From Roridomyces roridus (Eukaryota > Basidiomycota > Agaricomycetes > Agaricales > Mycenaceae): DNA of 31,769 nt. The position numbers were made by a program, and so were the translations under genes. Shown here piece by piece: positions 9,204 to 19,995 of the stretch. Where the stretch lies: contig JARKIF010000299.1 in NCBI GenBank assembly GCA_029378245.1, forward strand, positions 1 to 31,769, given 5' to 3'. The notes below the pieces were generated by a model. The model had not been told where the DNA came from. It worked only from the letters and a program-made list of their open reading frames with translations, and searched no databases. Within the stretch, counting starts at the first letter, position 1. The number at the start of each line of letters is the position of its first letter.

Positions 9204-10403
9204 ACACCTGGTGAGATGAATCAGTTCCACGGAAAAAAATAAATACGAGACACTCTTTTCTGTTTTCAGGAATCTTTTAATATGATCGCCGAGGGACGCG
9301 ATTCGCCAGAGCGCTGGAGCTGCATGGAGAAGTTGGTGTAATGCCGCCGAGGTTTGAGAGATCAAGGAGATGTTTTGAGAAACGAGAGCACCACGGAGGA
9401 TTTGGATGATCCCAGCTGTCGCCTTCCAGAAAAGCGGAGTAGTCAAGGCCGTTATTTTGAGGACAGAGGTATTTGGATTCTCCGGGTGCAGGCCAAAGGT
9501 TGCCAAAAAACGCCGCACAGCTCGCAACTGCACTTGCACACTGAAATCCAAGAACTTGGACTCTGTGACAGTCCACTCTTCGAATTTGCTTTTCGCGTCA
9601 TTTTGGACAAGGTGGTAGTGGCTGTCGATCTGTTCCATTCGATGTTTTATCTTGCTCATGCAGGAACGCGTGAAAAACATGGAAAGTGCAGCAACGATTT
9701 TTTGCTTCATTGATGGGTCAGACCGAATGTGGAGAGAAGCAGTTTTCAGGAGGTGGAGGGTCATTTCGGCGTAGGAATCAAAGGCCTGCAAGTCGAGACC
9801 TTGGGCAGCCTGGTCCGCGTTGCTGAGGATCGATTGACTATGACAAGTAAGCATGGACAGCATAGATGAGAGGAAAAGTACATACTAATCTTTCGTGAAC
9901 TCAGCCGGCATCTCCCGCGGAATAATGATTGTTTTTGCCCGCGGTAATGTCGAGGAGGCCTCGAGGGGTACGGTTTCCCCTAAGAGTGTGCCAGTCGCAG
10001 CCTCTACATTTGTAGCGGCGGCCTCGAGTGGTATGTCGGCGGCGACGGCCTCGACGGGTCCAGCAGCGGTGGTATCGACGGGTCCAACGGCGGCAGCCTT
10101 AACCAGGGTGGAACTGCTGTTCGCTGATGACTTGCGTTAGCTTTGGAGAGCAAGTTTACGAAGAAATCACCTAGACACAATTGACAAGTCCAGAAAATCT
10201 GGGAGGATCTGCCCCGAGGCGACAGCTACGTGAGTCCCTCTGGAAAGGAGAGTGGCCAGATGGTTGAGTCCCGGAGAATCGTAGTTCATCGCAGGCTTGA
10301 CGTCGGGGCTCTCCTCGTCGACCAGCCCCGCCTGCTGCTGTAATTTCTGCGCAAGGCAGCTTAGCATGTAGAGGCTGTAGCGTGAATCGTCTGACTCGGT
10401 CAT

Positions 10404-10476
10404 GGCGCGGTGGTGGAAGAAGATGAATACCAGGTGTGACCGCGACACGGCATCACACGAACTGTCTTGATCCCAA
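10404..10476. promoter_or_regulatory. 73-bp divergent promoter between deaminase copy B and RRN7
   Basis: The start codons of copy B (10,403, -) and RRN7 (10,477, +) are only 73 bp apart, so the two must share regulatory sequence or have promoters inside each other's 5' end. No clear TATA box is visible. Confidence 0.6.
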
Positions 10477-12488
10477 ATGGCACCGCGATGCCCAGTATGC
10501 AGATCTAGGCAATGGCACAAGGAGCCCTCCAGTGGTCTTGTCGCATGCAGTGAAGGACACATTCTGCAAAATTACCGTCAAGAAACCAACGAAGTCGACG
10601 GTTTTGGCCCCCACGCCCTCAAGAAGCGTGCTCTCAAGTCCACACGCCAGCATAGATCCCGAGCAGAAAATGACCCTCAATGTATTGCTCTGCATCCCTT
10701 GTACTCGGGTGATGATTTTAACGCGGACTCACAGTGTACCACGGCAACCGGGCGCGCTACTTTTACTTCCAGTGTCTACAGTTGCTCCTTCGGCATCAAA
10801 TCGCCTTCCTGACCGACCGCTGGAGTCTTCCTTCCGAATTTGAGGTGTCTTTCATCCACAACCAACATTTCAAAAGTTTCATTCAACCCGTCAGGTCGTC
10901 TGTCGCGACCTCTGGGCACTGCATCTGAGCCTCCTTCGCGACCCGCCGCCGCCTGAACCATATTTCTCTGCAAAAGACCCAGAGAACGGAGACCCAGACG
11001 AAGTCAAAGAGGCGCCTGAAGATGAAGACGAGAATGGGACCGAACCTGAGACGGACTTTGACGACCTGCTCGCCGAAAACTCTGCCTCTTCCTCATCTTC
11101 GGAGGAGGAAGATGGAGAAGGGCGCAAACCGCTGCCTCAGCCTAAACGCCCAGGCCGGTACAAGCGCTACGATGACCGGCCAATCAGCACACTTGTCGTA
11201 TTGGTACTCGCCTGTTGGATTTTGCGCATCCCCATTCTTTATTGCGACTTGACTCGGTGGGTCTTTTCTCTCTCGTTGATATTTATCTTACTCTACGCAG
11301 TCTAATCGAGTCGTTTGAATTACCGTATCTCGATGCAACACGCTTCCTCCCGGAAAACATGACTGTACATCTAACACAACACAATACACAAGCATTATCT
11401 CCTCTCGTACGCCTCCTTCTGACCCATCTGCCTTGTAATATACGGCAAAATATAGAACACCCCAAGCGTGCAATCTCTGCATCGAATGACCACTTCTTTG
11501 GCACGGCGGATACATTCATCGTATGGTGTGCGCACGCCAGAAGTAAACGCAGCACCCATGCTGTGGCGCGTCATCATGCAAGGGCTTGGAGGCAATCGTA
11601 AGTTTCGTTTTAACCGTACGCCACCCATTAATGAATTCATTTAGCAACGCTATACCGACTGACCAAACGACTAGCCGCAGTTCTGTCGCTTCCGTTAACA
11701 CTGCATCATTCACTTGCGGCTCGACTGCAACGACGACGCACGCGAGATCCCGAGACTCACAAGAAGGACAACGTTGCTCCAGAGGTGGCGTTTCTTGCGA
11801 CTGGAATTATTGTGCTAAAGATGGTGTATGGATTGGATGGGGAAAGTCGGTACGTCGACCAACAAGACTCGAGGAATGTTCGGCATTAACAATGTCACAG
11901 GTTTCCAATGGACTCGGAGGACGTAGCGTGCGAGATGCCGCGACTAGAAGCGTACCTTGAACGGCTTGGGAGACTGCCAGACGGGCGGTTCGAGTTTGAC
12001 TCCAGCGCGGCCATGTAGGTCCGAGACACGGAAACAACGACGGCTGACGGATTCGCAGGCCGATCGAGGACCTCAGCGACGATACAGTGGACAAGTATCT
12101 CGCCTTCTGCGAACGGGCGCTGTTGCCAAGTTCCAAGAATGGTACACGTGTGCCCGTTGCTGCTTCAGGTACTTCGCTGACAGAGTGCACAGAGGAGGAT
12201 GTCGTGAACCGATGGTTTCCTGTCCCGGAGCGTCCGAAAAGCGGCGATGGCGCGGATGGCGCATATGGCCAACTTCCTGCCTGGGATCTGGCAGCTACGG
12301 CGCTTGAAGGGGTTGCCGAGGATGCGCTGGGACCGGGAGAGCAATACAAGGTCCTGCAGGCCTCGACGGAACTGTCTGGCGAGTACTCAAAGATTGTGGA
12401 ACATGGAAGCAAATGGGCGGGGGTTGAGGCGGAATATTTGTGCGAGGTTGTATTGAGTTACGAGTTGCGGCTGAAGAGGCCGAAATAG
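10477..12488 (+). CDS. RRN7: RNA polymerase I core factor subunit Rrn7/TAF1B
   Basis: Rrn7 (TAF1B in animals) is a TFIIB-like subunit of the core factor that recruits RNA polymerase I to the rDNA promoter in the nucleolus. The N-terminus has the diagnostic zinc ribbon: MAPRCPVCRSRQWHKE, then CSEGH (C-x2-C ... C-x4-H). The cyclin-like part begins with YHGNRARYFYFQCLQLLL. An acidic loop (about 11,000-11,130) follows, then ISTLVVLVLACWILRIPI and the typical VAFLATGIIVLKMVYGLDG. Clear introns are 10,682-10,734, 10,845-10,894, one at about 11,255-11,299 and several short ones later; all are GT-AG. The last exon ends LSYELRLKRPK with TAG at 12,486-12,488. The ATG at 10,477 is right in front of the zinc ribbon. 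The gene appears intact. Confidence 0.88.
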
Positions 12489-12562
12489 ATTTTCGGACAT
12501 CTGATGTGTCATGACATTGATGTGTTCACCTTGAAGAGTTGCGAGCTGGGCTCTTCGCACCC

Positions 12563-15052
12563 ATGCGTCGTTTCGCCTCTGTCTTTCGCAAGAAAGACAA
12601 AGACCCAGCCAAGGCCGAGCTCAAGCGGGCCAACACTGCCCTTCCCGCTGTACCCCCCGTTCTCCCCGTTCTCTCTTCCGGCAGCGAACCGGCCTCGTCC
12701 GCGTCTTCCAACGGGTCTGCTAGTCTCAGCCTCAGTCTCCAGACCCCCGACGATGAGCACGACATTTCAGGCACTCTCTCAAAGGGTGCCAGGTGGCCCT
12801 CCTGGCTGGGCAAAAAGTCGGGCACCATAAAGCGTGGTCGGCCAGGGGAGGAGCCCTGGGTTGCTGAATGGCGGCCTTCAGAGCCCCCGCCAATTCTGAA
12901 CCCTCCTCCCAGACCACAACAGCCCAAGGTGGTGGTTGACTCGGACGACGACGACGACGACGATGCATCGTCCTTGGATGCCGTCGACGACGAACAAGAA
13001 GACCTTCCAATCACCCCCGCTTCCCCCGCCCAGGCCCGCAAAAACGTCGAGATTTTGACTCGGAACAGCCTAGTCCGTCCGCCAGAATCCTCTCCGTTTG
13101 CCCAGCACCCTGCTACACCGGTATATCCGCGCTCTGTTAACGCACCACGATCTCTATCGGTCCGGCTCTCAATGGAGACCGAGATGCACAAAACTCTCCT
13201 GCTACGTCGGATACACCAATCCGCCCTCGACGACCCTTCCATATTACCCTTTGCTTCCCGCACAACACCTACTCCCGCTGATCCCCACCCTCCAACCCCC
13301 TGGCATAACGATCGTTTTCCTGCGGCAAAAATGCGAATATCTCTCTCTAGTTCGGGCCTCCGTCGCTGGATGGCACGTCCTTGTTTTGAGGAGAGGATAA
13401 ATGTATGGGTCCCCGTAAACGACGCACTTTCCGCCCAACCGGTTGCTGGTTCCTCGTTTGCCGTCGCCGAGCTCGAGTACTCAGCTACTCTCGAAGCGCT
13501 GGCCGGATCTACTCCTCTGCCTGCCAAGGAGGAGCAGCCCGCCGCCGCTCCTGCTGCCCTGGCTCCATCACCACAATCGTTGGGTGTGGTGACTGCTGCG
13601 CCTCGTACGTCAGATCTTCGTTTCTACGTTCTTTGGATTCTGAAAAAACCTCTGTTAGCGGCGCCCGTACGAACTTCGTCGCTCGTACCCTCCCCGTTGC
13701 GCAACTCGGCTCTCAAGTCGCCAGTCTCTGAGACGGGTTCCCACGCGTCAGCACCCTCTTCCGCACCACCGACGGCCTCTCGCGTACGCTTCGCCGAGGA
13801 CGACAAGGATGACGTTATTCCCCTTGGTTACACAATACGTCTCAAGAAGCGTCGCGAGGACAAGGCAAAGTTCTTACGGGAGGAACAGGAGCGTCGTGCG
13901 TTCGAGGAAGAGCGAGCCAAGCAGGACGAGGAGCGGCGCATCAGGGAGCAGGAGCGTAGGCAGTGGGAAGAAGAGAGGAGAGCATGGGAAAAGGAGAAAA
14001 AGGCGATGGAAGAGGAACGGAAGGCGCGGATATATGCTGAAGAAGTTGCGGCCTCGCGCGTGCGGAGAGAGCAGCAAAGGGCCGGGCATGGTGTCAACAG
14101 TGCGGGCGTGCTAGCGGACGTGCTACCGCCCTCCAGTTCTAACGCATCCTTACGGGAGGAACGTAATAAGCCTGAATCTGGAAAGCTCTCCCGACCACTG
14201 CACGACCAACGCCGTCAAGCTTCGGACCCGGCAGTCCACCACGCGAACAACACGCCATCTGGTTCGCCTCATACTTCTTCTCCAGGCAGTTCACGCCCCC
14301 CGAGTATTGCTGGTCGGAATTCATCACGACCGCCGTCTGTCTATACCTCGTCTTCCGAGGACGCGCGACAGCCCAGCTCCAGCGCCGGGAAGCACCATTC
14401 TATCTCTGCTTTCCCCAGCAAAGGTGGTAACTTTGAGCGGTCGTCGACTTATGGAATGTGGTCAGCGAGCAACCCGACGCTCATGATACCCCCAGTACCT
14501 CCAGTCCCAATGTTTGCGATGGACATGCCGCTGCTGCCGCCAACTCCGCCGTTCATGATGCATCAGTACCCACGCCCGCGTTCACAGAACTCGCACAATT
14601 CGTCACCGGGTCGCTCGTCCCCGTCTGCCTCGCCTTCCCGGCAACGCTATCCAAGCAACAGCAGCTCAGAACGCGTCAATATTCCGCATCGGGCAGATGA
14701 CCCGTCTTCGCGTCGCGGGTCCTCTTCCTCATCACACAGACCGGACGTGATGCAGCACCATCGACGAGGGAGCGATGACGCGCGGCGAGCAAGCATACCG
14801 GTACCACCTTCCTCGTACTCCAACGCCAGCGAACGAGGGCGCGCGCCACAACATCATTCTGCTTCGATGCGGTCGCAATCGAGTTCGAATCTTGGGGCGC
14901 GCGGACGGCCACCGATTCCACAGACGCAGTTGCAGGAGCCGAGCCCATGGACAGCACCGCCATCGACGACTGGATATTCGCAGCTCAATCGGACCAGTGG
15001 GCACGAGCAGCGACCCTCGAAACCTGGTCGACGCCAGACGACAATCTCATAG
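12563..15052 (+). CDS. basidiomycete disordered/coiled-coil protein of unknown function
   Basis: A long open frame starts at the ATG at 12,563 (MRRFASVFRKKDKDPAK); the open frame begins slightly earlier at a non-ATG codon. About 829 codons, less an in-phase 54-nt intron at 13,605-13,658 (GTACGT ... TGTTAG) that contains no stop, so retention would add 18 residues. The protein is mostly disordered. It has a basic N-terminus, an acidic run of seven Asp (about 12,945), a short folded-looking segment around RWMARPCFEERINVWVPV, a highly charged single helix or coiled coil (about 13,850-14,075, repeats of EEERR type) and a long Ser/Pro-rich tail. The EEERR helix suggests a cytoskeletal or scaffold role, but I recognise no family. 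Other in-phase introns cannot be excluded. Confidence 0.75.
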   Translation: MRRFASVFRKKDKDPAKAELKRANTALPAVPPVLPVLSSGSEPASSASSNGSASLSLSLQTPDDEHDISGTLSKGARWPSWLGKKSGTIKRGRPGEEPWVAEWRPSEPPPILNPPPRPQQPKVVVDSDDDDDDDASSLDAVDDEQEDLPITPASPAQARKNVEILTRNSLVRPPESSPFAQHPATPVYPRSVNAPRSLSVRLSMETEMHKTLLLRRIHQSALDDPSILPFASRTTPTPADPHPPTPWHNDRFPAAKMRISLSSSGLRRWMARPCFEERINVWVPVNDALSAQPVAGSSFAVAELEYSATLEALAGSTPLPAKEEQPAAAPAALAPSPQSLGVVTAAPRTSDLRFYVLWILKKPLLAAPVRTSSLVPSPLRNSALKSPVSETGSHASAPSSAPPTASRVRFAEDDKDDVIPLGYTIRLKKRREDKAKFLREEQERRAFEEERAKQDEERRIREQERRQWEEERRAWEKEKKAMEEERKARIYAEEVAASRVRREQQRAGHGVNSAGVLADVLPPSSSNASLREERNKPESGKLSRPLHDQRRQASDPAVHHANNTPSGSPHTSSPGSSRPPSIAGRNSSRPPSVYTSSSEDARQPSSSAGKHHSISAFPSKGGNFERSSTYGMWSASNPTLMIPPVPPVPMFAMDMPLLPPTPPFMMHQYPRPRSQNSHNSSPGRSSPSASPSRQRYPSNSSSERVNIPHRADDPSSRRGSSSSSHRPDVMQHHRRGSDDARRASIPVPPSSYSNASERGRAPQHHSASMRSQSSSNLGARGRPPIPQTQLQEPSPWTAPPSTTGYSQLNRTSGHEQRPSKPGRRQTTIS

Positions 15053-15359
15053 CACCTTCTTTTTTTTTGCGTCGCTCTGTCTGCAATAGTAGGCGGAGAA
15101 GGACGTATTCGACGACGGTTCTCATTTATAGTGTCCTCGCACACACCACACTCGTTTGGCATTATCACTGTACCCACCTACCACACACATCCTATCGGAG
15201 TCTGCAGTATATCGCACATTACTATCTCGTTAACATAATTCATCGCAGGACTACATAGACATTCGGACATTCAGATCTCAGTAGTTTTTATCTGTTCGTT
15301 GTAGGGCAATCCATACTTATGAGCGTGGCGTAAGCATCAAACACTGCTATTCCACATCC
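15053..15359. other. intergenic region upstream of RVS161
   Basis: This 307-bp gap holds a T10 tract right after the previous stop and AC/CT-rich sequence with pyrimidine tracts. No reading frame of interest, repeat or RNA was seen. It presumably contains the 3' end of the preceding gene and the RVS161 promoter. Confidence 0.5.
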
Positions 15360-16416
15360 ATGAGCTGGTCAGGCTTCAAGAAAACCGTTAATCGCGCTGG
15401 GACCACGGTGCGACCCACTGTCCGGTGTGCTTTACTCTGGATGCTGAGCGAACTGCCCGCAGCTTCTGCAAAAGACTGGCCAGATCGAGCGCACTGTCGA
15501 CCGCGAGTTTGCCGATGAAGAAGCCAAGTTCAGAACGTGCGGCACTTTGCAAGGCTTTCGTTACATTCAGCTCACGCGCGTGCCAGATTCGAAAAGGAAT
15601 GCCAGGTGCTGCAGAAGGACAGCAAGCATTATTGGGACTCGATGCGTGGTGTGTCAAACATCTTTGGAATTACTGCGGGCAATGGCTGAGCAGGTCGGGT
15701 TGCAGCGATGACCGCAGCCCAGACGCGGATAGCCGAGACGCTCGAGACGTTCTATGGCGCTGCTGACCGGACATCTGAGGGTGCAATGGCTGGACATGCG
15801 TACAAGCGCTCGGTCGATGATCTTGACGGTGGATTTGGGCGTGAGCTCGACGGGCCATTCCGCACGACCGTCTCCGAGCCACTGGGCAAGATGTGTGCCT
15901 ACTTTCCCGTCGTGAACGAGCACATTTCGAAGCGGAATAAAAAGGTGAGCATTCTAAAACTATGTGGGTGAATCCGGATGCCTACAGTTTCACAGCTTCT
16001 CGATTACGACTCGGCGCGTAGCAAGATGCGCAAACTCGTTGACAAGCCCAGTGAAGACCCTACCAAGCTACCAAAGGCACAACAAGAGCACGACGAAGCA
16101 AAGGAAGTGTTTGACATGCTCAATGACCAACTCGTGGCGGAGCTGCCCCAGTTGCTGGATCTGCGTGTACCCTATTTCGACCCAAGCTTCGAAGCCATGA
16201 TTCGCATGCAATCCAAGTTTGCAGAGGAGGGATACGAGAAATTGAGCGGCGTGCAGCGGTACTTTGCTGATACGATCCGCGATGACTATGCCGCGGGTCA
16301 ATTGGATGCTCAAGTCAGTATCTTTCCAGTCCATCGCAATTTCAACTCATTCCGTATTCCAGGTAGAGGGTGTTCTTCAGGAGATGCGCGAGTTGTCGAT
16401 TTGCGGGGCCAACTAA
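15360..16416 (+). CDS. RVS161: BAR-domain protein Rvs161/Hob3
   Basis: Rvs161 (Hob3 in fission yeast) is an N-BAR protein that forms a heterodimer with Rvs167 and bends membrane at endocytic sites. Six exons, 15,360-15,407, 15,463-15,536, 15,587-15,648, 15,706-15,944, 15,996-16,313 and 16,363-16,416, close in phase to 264 residues, almost the length of the yeast protein (265). The start MSWSGFKKTVNRAG, the middle SMRAMTAAQTRIAETL, the conserved KMRKLVDKP and LRVPYFDPSFEAMI, and the end ELSICGAN match the family well. Introns are 49-57 nt. All exons are clean, with no indels. It converges with the RGG-protein gene, with 149 bp between stop codons. Confidence 0.95.
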
Positions 16417-16565
16417 TGTTGTACACTTTTTGTATTCACATCGGATTATGTATAGCAAGAAATTACAAGACTACAAGAAGACGACAAACAGCAACAGACC
16501 ACTCACATTTACTTACCTGCTGAACTAGATGAGGGAGAACTAAGAGAATACCAGGCTACGCACCG

Positions 16566-19500
16566 TCATATCATTCTATCGGCGAGGGTTGCACCACCAC
16601 GTCCCGACGACCCACCGCGTGCAGACGGCCCACCACGTCCTGACGGTCCACCACGTCCTGACGGTCCACCACGTCCTGACGGTCCACCACATCCAGACGG
16701 CCCGCCACGTCCACCACGTCCACGACCACGTCCCCTTCCACCACCGTTAGGCACTCCTCGCCCACCTCTCCCACGACCCGGATTCACGGAACTGGGATCG
16801 CTCAAACGGCCCAATAGACCCTCCGGCTCGGCGTTGTATTGCGGACGGTAACTCTCGCCTCTGCCTATGAAATGCACATCATCGCCATCGGAAGAAGCGC
16901 CCAGCCGTCTTTGCAGGCTGGGTCGACTGTCCTCTGATCGTTTGGGAGTCCGAGATCTGCGAGGCGACGAGACTGGCCGAGCACCTTTGAACCGCTTCGG
17001 AGGATTTGTGACCGGCGTAGAATCGTCCTCACGCTGACGCTTCTGAGTATTTGGCAGAGCGCGAGGATGACGAGGTCCGCTTGGAGGACTCAACTCGGCA
17101 CGACGCGGCTCAGGAGAATAAAATGGGCGTGGAGGAGCACGAGGCGGCGAGTCGTCGCGGCGGGCCCAGGTGTTTCGTGGCGACGGAGACCGTCGATAAG
17201 GACTAGTAGATCGCCTGCGAGGTGGGCTAGGAGATCGGGGCACGTACTGTCTGCCTCGAGAGTCCGATGCATCAGGAGGACTCGTTCTATAATAATCACG
17301 AGGCGGACTCGGGAGATAACGAGGGGGTGATTGCCTTGGGTGCCACAGGCGTTCGGTCAGAGGAGGGGCGTCCTTGGCATTCAACACCGGCGAAACCGCA
17401 GAACCTGATTGAGACAACGCCGCTCTTTGGATTCGCGGTAAGGGTTGACTGGAGACCGCGTTAGTACCGTTAATTCGCGGGTTCACGACTGCCGCGGGCG
17501 ACGGCTGGTTGACGGCTTGGACAGCAGTGGATGATGCGTGGACAGGTATGCGTGCAGCAATTTCGGGACTGTTTACCGGCGTGTTTTTCTTGAACTGCGG
17601 CAACCGTTTCTTACTGGTTGAAGCTACAGTGGATGGAGTTGCGGTAGCCGTACTTGAAGAGAGTTGTGCAAGGGCCGTTGTTGCCACGACGGGTGAGGAG
17701 GGTTTGACCGGTAAAGCCGAGTTGGCCGCTTGAACGGGTTTGGCCACAGGGGAGGATTTGGCCATGAGTGCCGGTTTGGCGGGTGATGCTGGCTTGGCCG
17801 CCGATGCCTGCTTGGTCGCTGGCGCCGCTTTCGGCGCCGGTGCCGGCTTGGCGACTGATGCCGGTTTGGCTGCTGATGCCGGTTTGGTTACTGATGCCGG
17901 TTTGGCCGACGATGCCGTGGCAATTACCGGTGCAGATTTGGTCACCGGAGGCTCGGCTGCAGGCTTCTCCGATTCGACCACATCATTAGGCCGACTCCTC
18001 GAAATCGCCTCCCACGTTAAACCCTCATCTTGCAATGCATGTCGCAAGTTCATCAATTGAACATCAGCGGCAAGGCTCGGAGGCAACTTCGGCTTCTTCT
18101 TGGGTGGGAGGATCGGGAGGTTGCCTTTATCAGAACCCGTCCGCCAGGCACAGATCTCCTCCTCAAATTCGTGTTGGCGTTCAAGGTGGACAATGGGAGG
18201 CACGCTCAGATTCCGAGTTTTATTCACCAAAGGGTCAGCTGCCTCGACCTTGGAATTCGGTGCAGACTGCGTATTAGCCGGTCGTGCACGAAGTCCCAGC
18301 GCGGCTGCTCGCTCCACTGAAGGAAAAAATTCCGAAGACAGAGAAGGCTCGGCTTTCACTGGGATCGGAGCGTCTGGCTTGACGGGGAGAAGCGCCTTTG
18401 ATTTCTTCGCCTTGGGCTTCGCTTTATCCGCCGAAGCAGGAGTGGGACCATCGACGGATGTATATGCGCCCGGCAGGGAAGTGACGGCGTCCTCGGTCAT
18501 CGTTGCATCCTCCCGCTCCTCCGAGATCAGACTTGCAGCCTGCACCTGCGCCTGTTGCGCCTCGAGCCTCTGCAACCTGACCTGTTCCCGTCTCATCTCT
18601 TGCAGCTTGCGTAAAGCGGCCTCTCTCGCCAAAGATTCGCGTGCTAGAGAATCGGAGTCAATGGTTTGAGTAGTCGCGGGGGCATCCGTGGTATCTTGAC
18701 CGACTGATTTTGGTTGGAGAACAGCCGCAAGATCTACCAGCGCTCGTGCCGCATCCTCGGCAGAAAGGCTGGGGTCCTCGATCTGGCGATGGTTCTCAAC
18801 ATCGTCTGAACCATGACCCGCGGGGGATTTGATGGACGCAAGAGGCTCAACGTCAGTATCACTGCCGTCCGCCACCGTTATCATATTTCTCGCTTCGCGC
18901 TCCTCTGCCTCTTCCTGTTCCTCGCGCTCTTGATGTGCCAGATGACCCGCTTCCTGCTCCTCAACCCACAGCTGCAAAGAATCCAAATCCTTCTTCAGCT
19001 TGCTTACAGTCTCCTCGTTGGGATTGACGGATTCTGGTGTCGGAGCGCGGGGAGGGGGTGGTTCCAACAACAACTTCTTCGTTTCCTCCGCTGCATCTAC
19101 AGCAATTCGCGACGAGGTATGCGCCGAAACTGCATCCTCCGCCGCCTTGCGCGCGTCTACAAGCGACTTCTTGGCCGCTTCAAGCGCGGCGTTCGCAACG
19201 GAAAGTGCTTGAGTAAGCGAGTCGAAGAGTGTCTGAGCAACAGTAACATTCTGTTCCGCGCTCGATACACGTTGTTGAGATGCCTGGATTGCCTCTTTCG
19301 TCGTAGTCAAAGTCTTTTCAGTATGATGTACAGCGTTGTTTGCCGCTATCAGTGAAGGTCGAGGGATATCAGGAGGAGGGGTAGGGAGTTTTCTCGGCGG
19401 CAGAGGTAACGCGAGCACGCGGTGAGATGCCTCGAGACGACTGTGCAGGTCTTTCAACGCGGCATAGTCTGGTACAAAAGGTGGTGTGGGTGGTGGCAAC

Positions 19501-19842
19501 TCGGGATATCCAAGCTGCATGAAATCTTCATGATTCGAGTCGAACAAAGGGGCGTCATTGGCCAACGCCTCGAGGAGAGACGGTCTGCTTCTCCCCTCTG
19601 CGCGATTGCGGGCTTCAGCAGGAAGACCCGGCTCTGGAGACGGACTGTAGCGGTATTGGACGCCGTCTTGACGATTGGATATGCGTTTGAGGAGCTCAGG
19701 CTCCTTACCGATGGTGGTGAAAGTGAAATCTTTGAATGAGAAATCGCTGGGAAAATTTAGTATAGTCGTGTCGGGTTTTCCGAATAGTGTCTTGGGTGTC
19801 CTCGTCAGCCAGGAGCACGCAGAGCAGAGTGTGGCATACCAT
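16566..19842 (-). CDS. large disordered SR/RGG-rich protein
   Basis: On - the first coding exon is only ATG (19,842-19,840), followed by a 49-nt intron (19,839-19,791). A single exon from 19,790 to 16,566 then starts TLFGKPDTTILNFPSDFSF, giving 1075 residues. The order is: short conserved-looking N-terminus, Pro-rich stretch, long Ala-rich coiled coil (about residues 150-270), charged coiled coil, a KPA-type repeat region (about 17,730-17,920), an SR/RS-P domain (RSPSPPRRRSTSPYRRSPSP), and a C-terminal RGG/GGPSGR tail. RGG and RS domains are typical of RNA-binding or nuclear RNP proteins, so an RNA-related role is likely but inferred. No folded RNA-binding domain was seen. The open frame also reads past non-ATG codons, but this start gives a continuous conserved-looking N-terminus. 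Confidence 0.8.
16597..16710 (-). repeat. 18-bp minisatellite encoding GGPSGR
   Basis: Near-perfect 18-bp units (CCACGTCCTGACGGTCCA on +) are repeated several times and diverge towards the edges. On - they encode GGPSGR copies in the C-terminal tail. The unit is a multiple of three, so copy number can vary without frameshift. Confidence 0.85.
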
Positions 19843-19995
19843 GTATTGTAGTCGGTAAGACAAAAGGTCTTCGAATATTACGTAATAAATGTACTTGATT
19901 CTCGCTACCCTGGAAGGAAGGAAGGAAAGATTAACCTGCGCAGCCTGGTCTCCTGAGATCTGGACGCCTACGCTTGTTTGTAATGTACAGGGACT

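Larger units (their letters stand above)
5406..10403 (-). pseudogene. OTT_1508-like deaminase, copy B, split by a transposon
   Basis: On - the exons are 10,403-10,171, 10,116-9886, 9837-9254, 9207-9195 plus 6313-6246 (one exon cut in two), 6192-5789 and 5735-5406. Their phases close exactly, about 620 residues, if the inserted element and one copy of the 9-bp target duplication are left out. Content parallels copy A: helical exon 1 (MTESDDSRYSLYML), an Ala/Val/Thr-rich linker, a long helical exon 3 (LLKTASLHI shared), H-x-E (ACHCEAGLMA) and C-x2-C (AKKCCTMC). The last intron (5788-5736) again has a GC donor. The deaminase motifs themselves are intact; the break is upstream of them. The first ATG lies 73 bp from the divergent RRN7 start. 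Unless the element is spliced out, no full-length protein can be made. Substrate unknown. Confidence 0.85.

Noticed and set aside
12526..13527. 333-codon ORF on the - strand
   Set aside because: It is antisense to the coding frame of the 12,563-15,052 gene and has a composition explained by that gene's codons.
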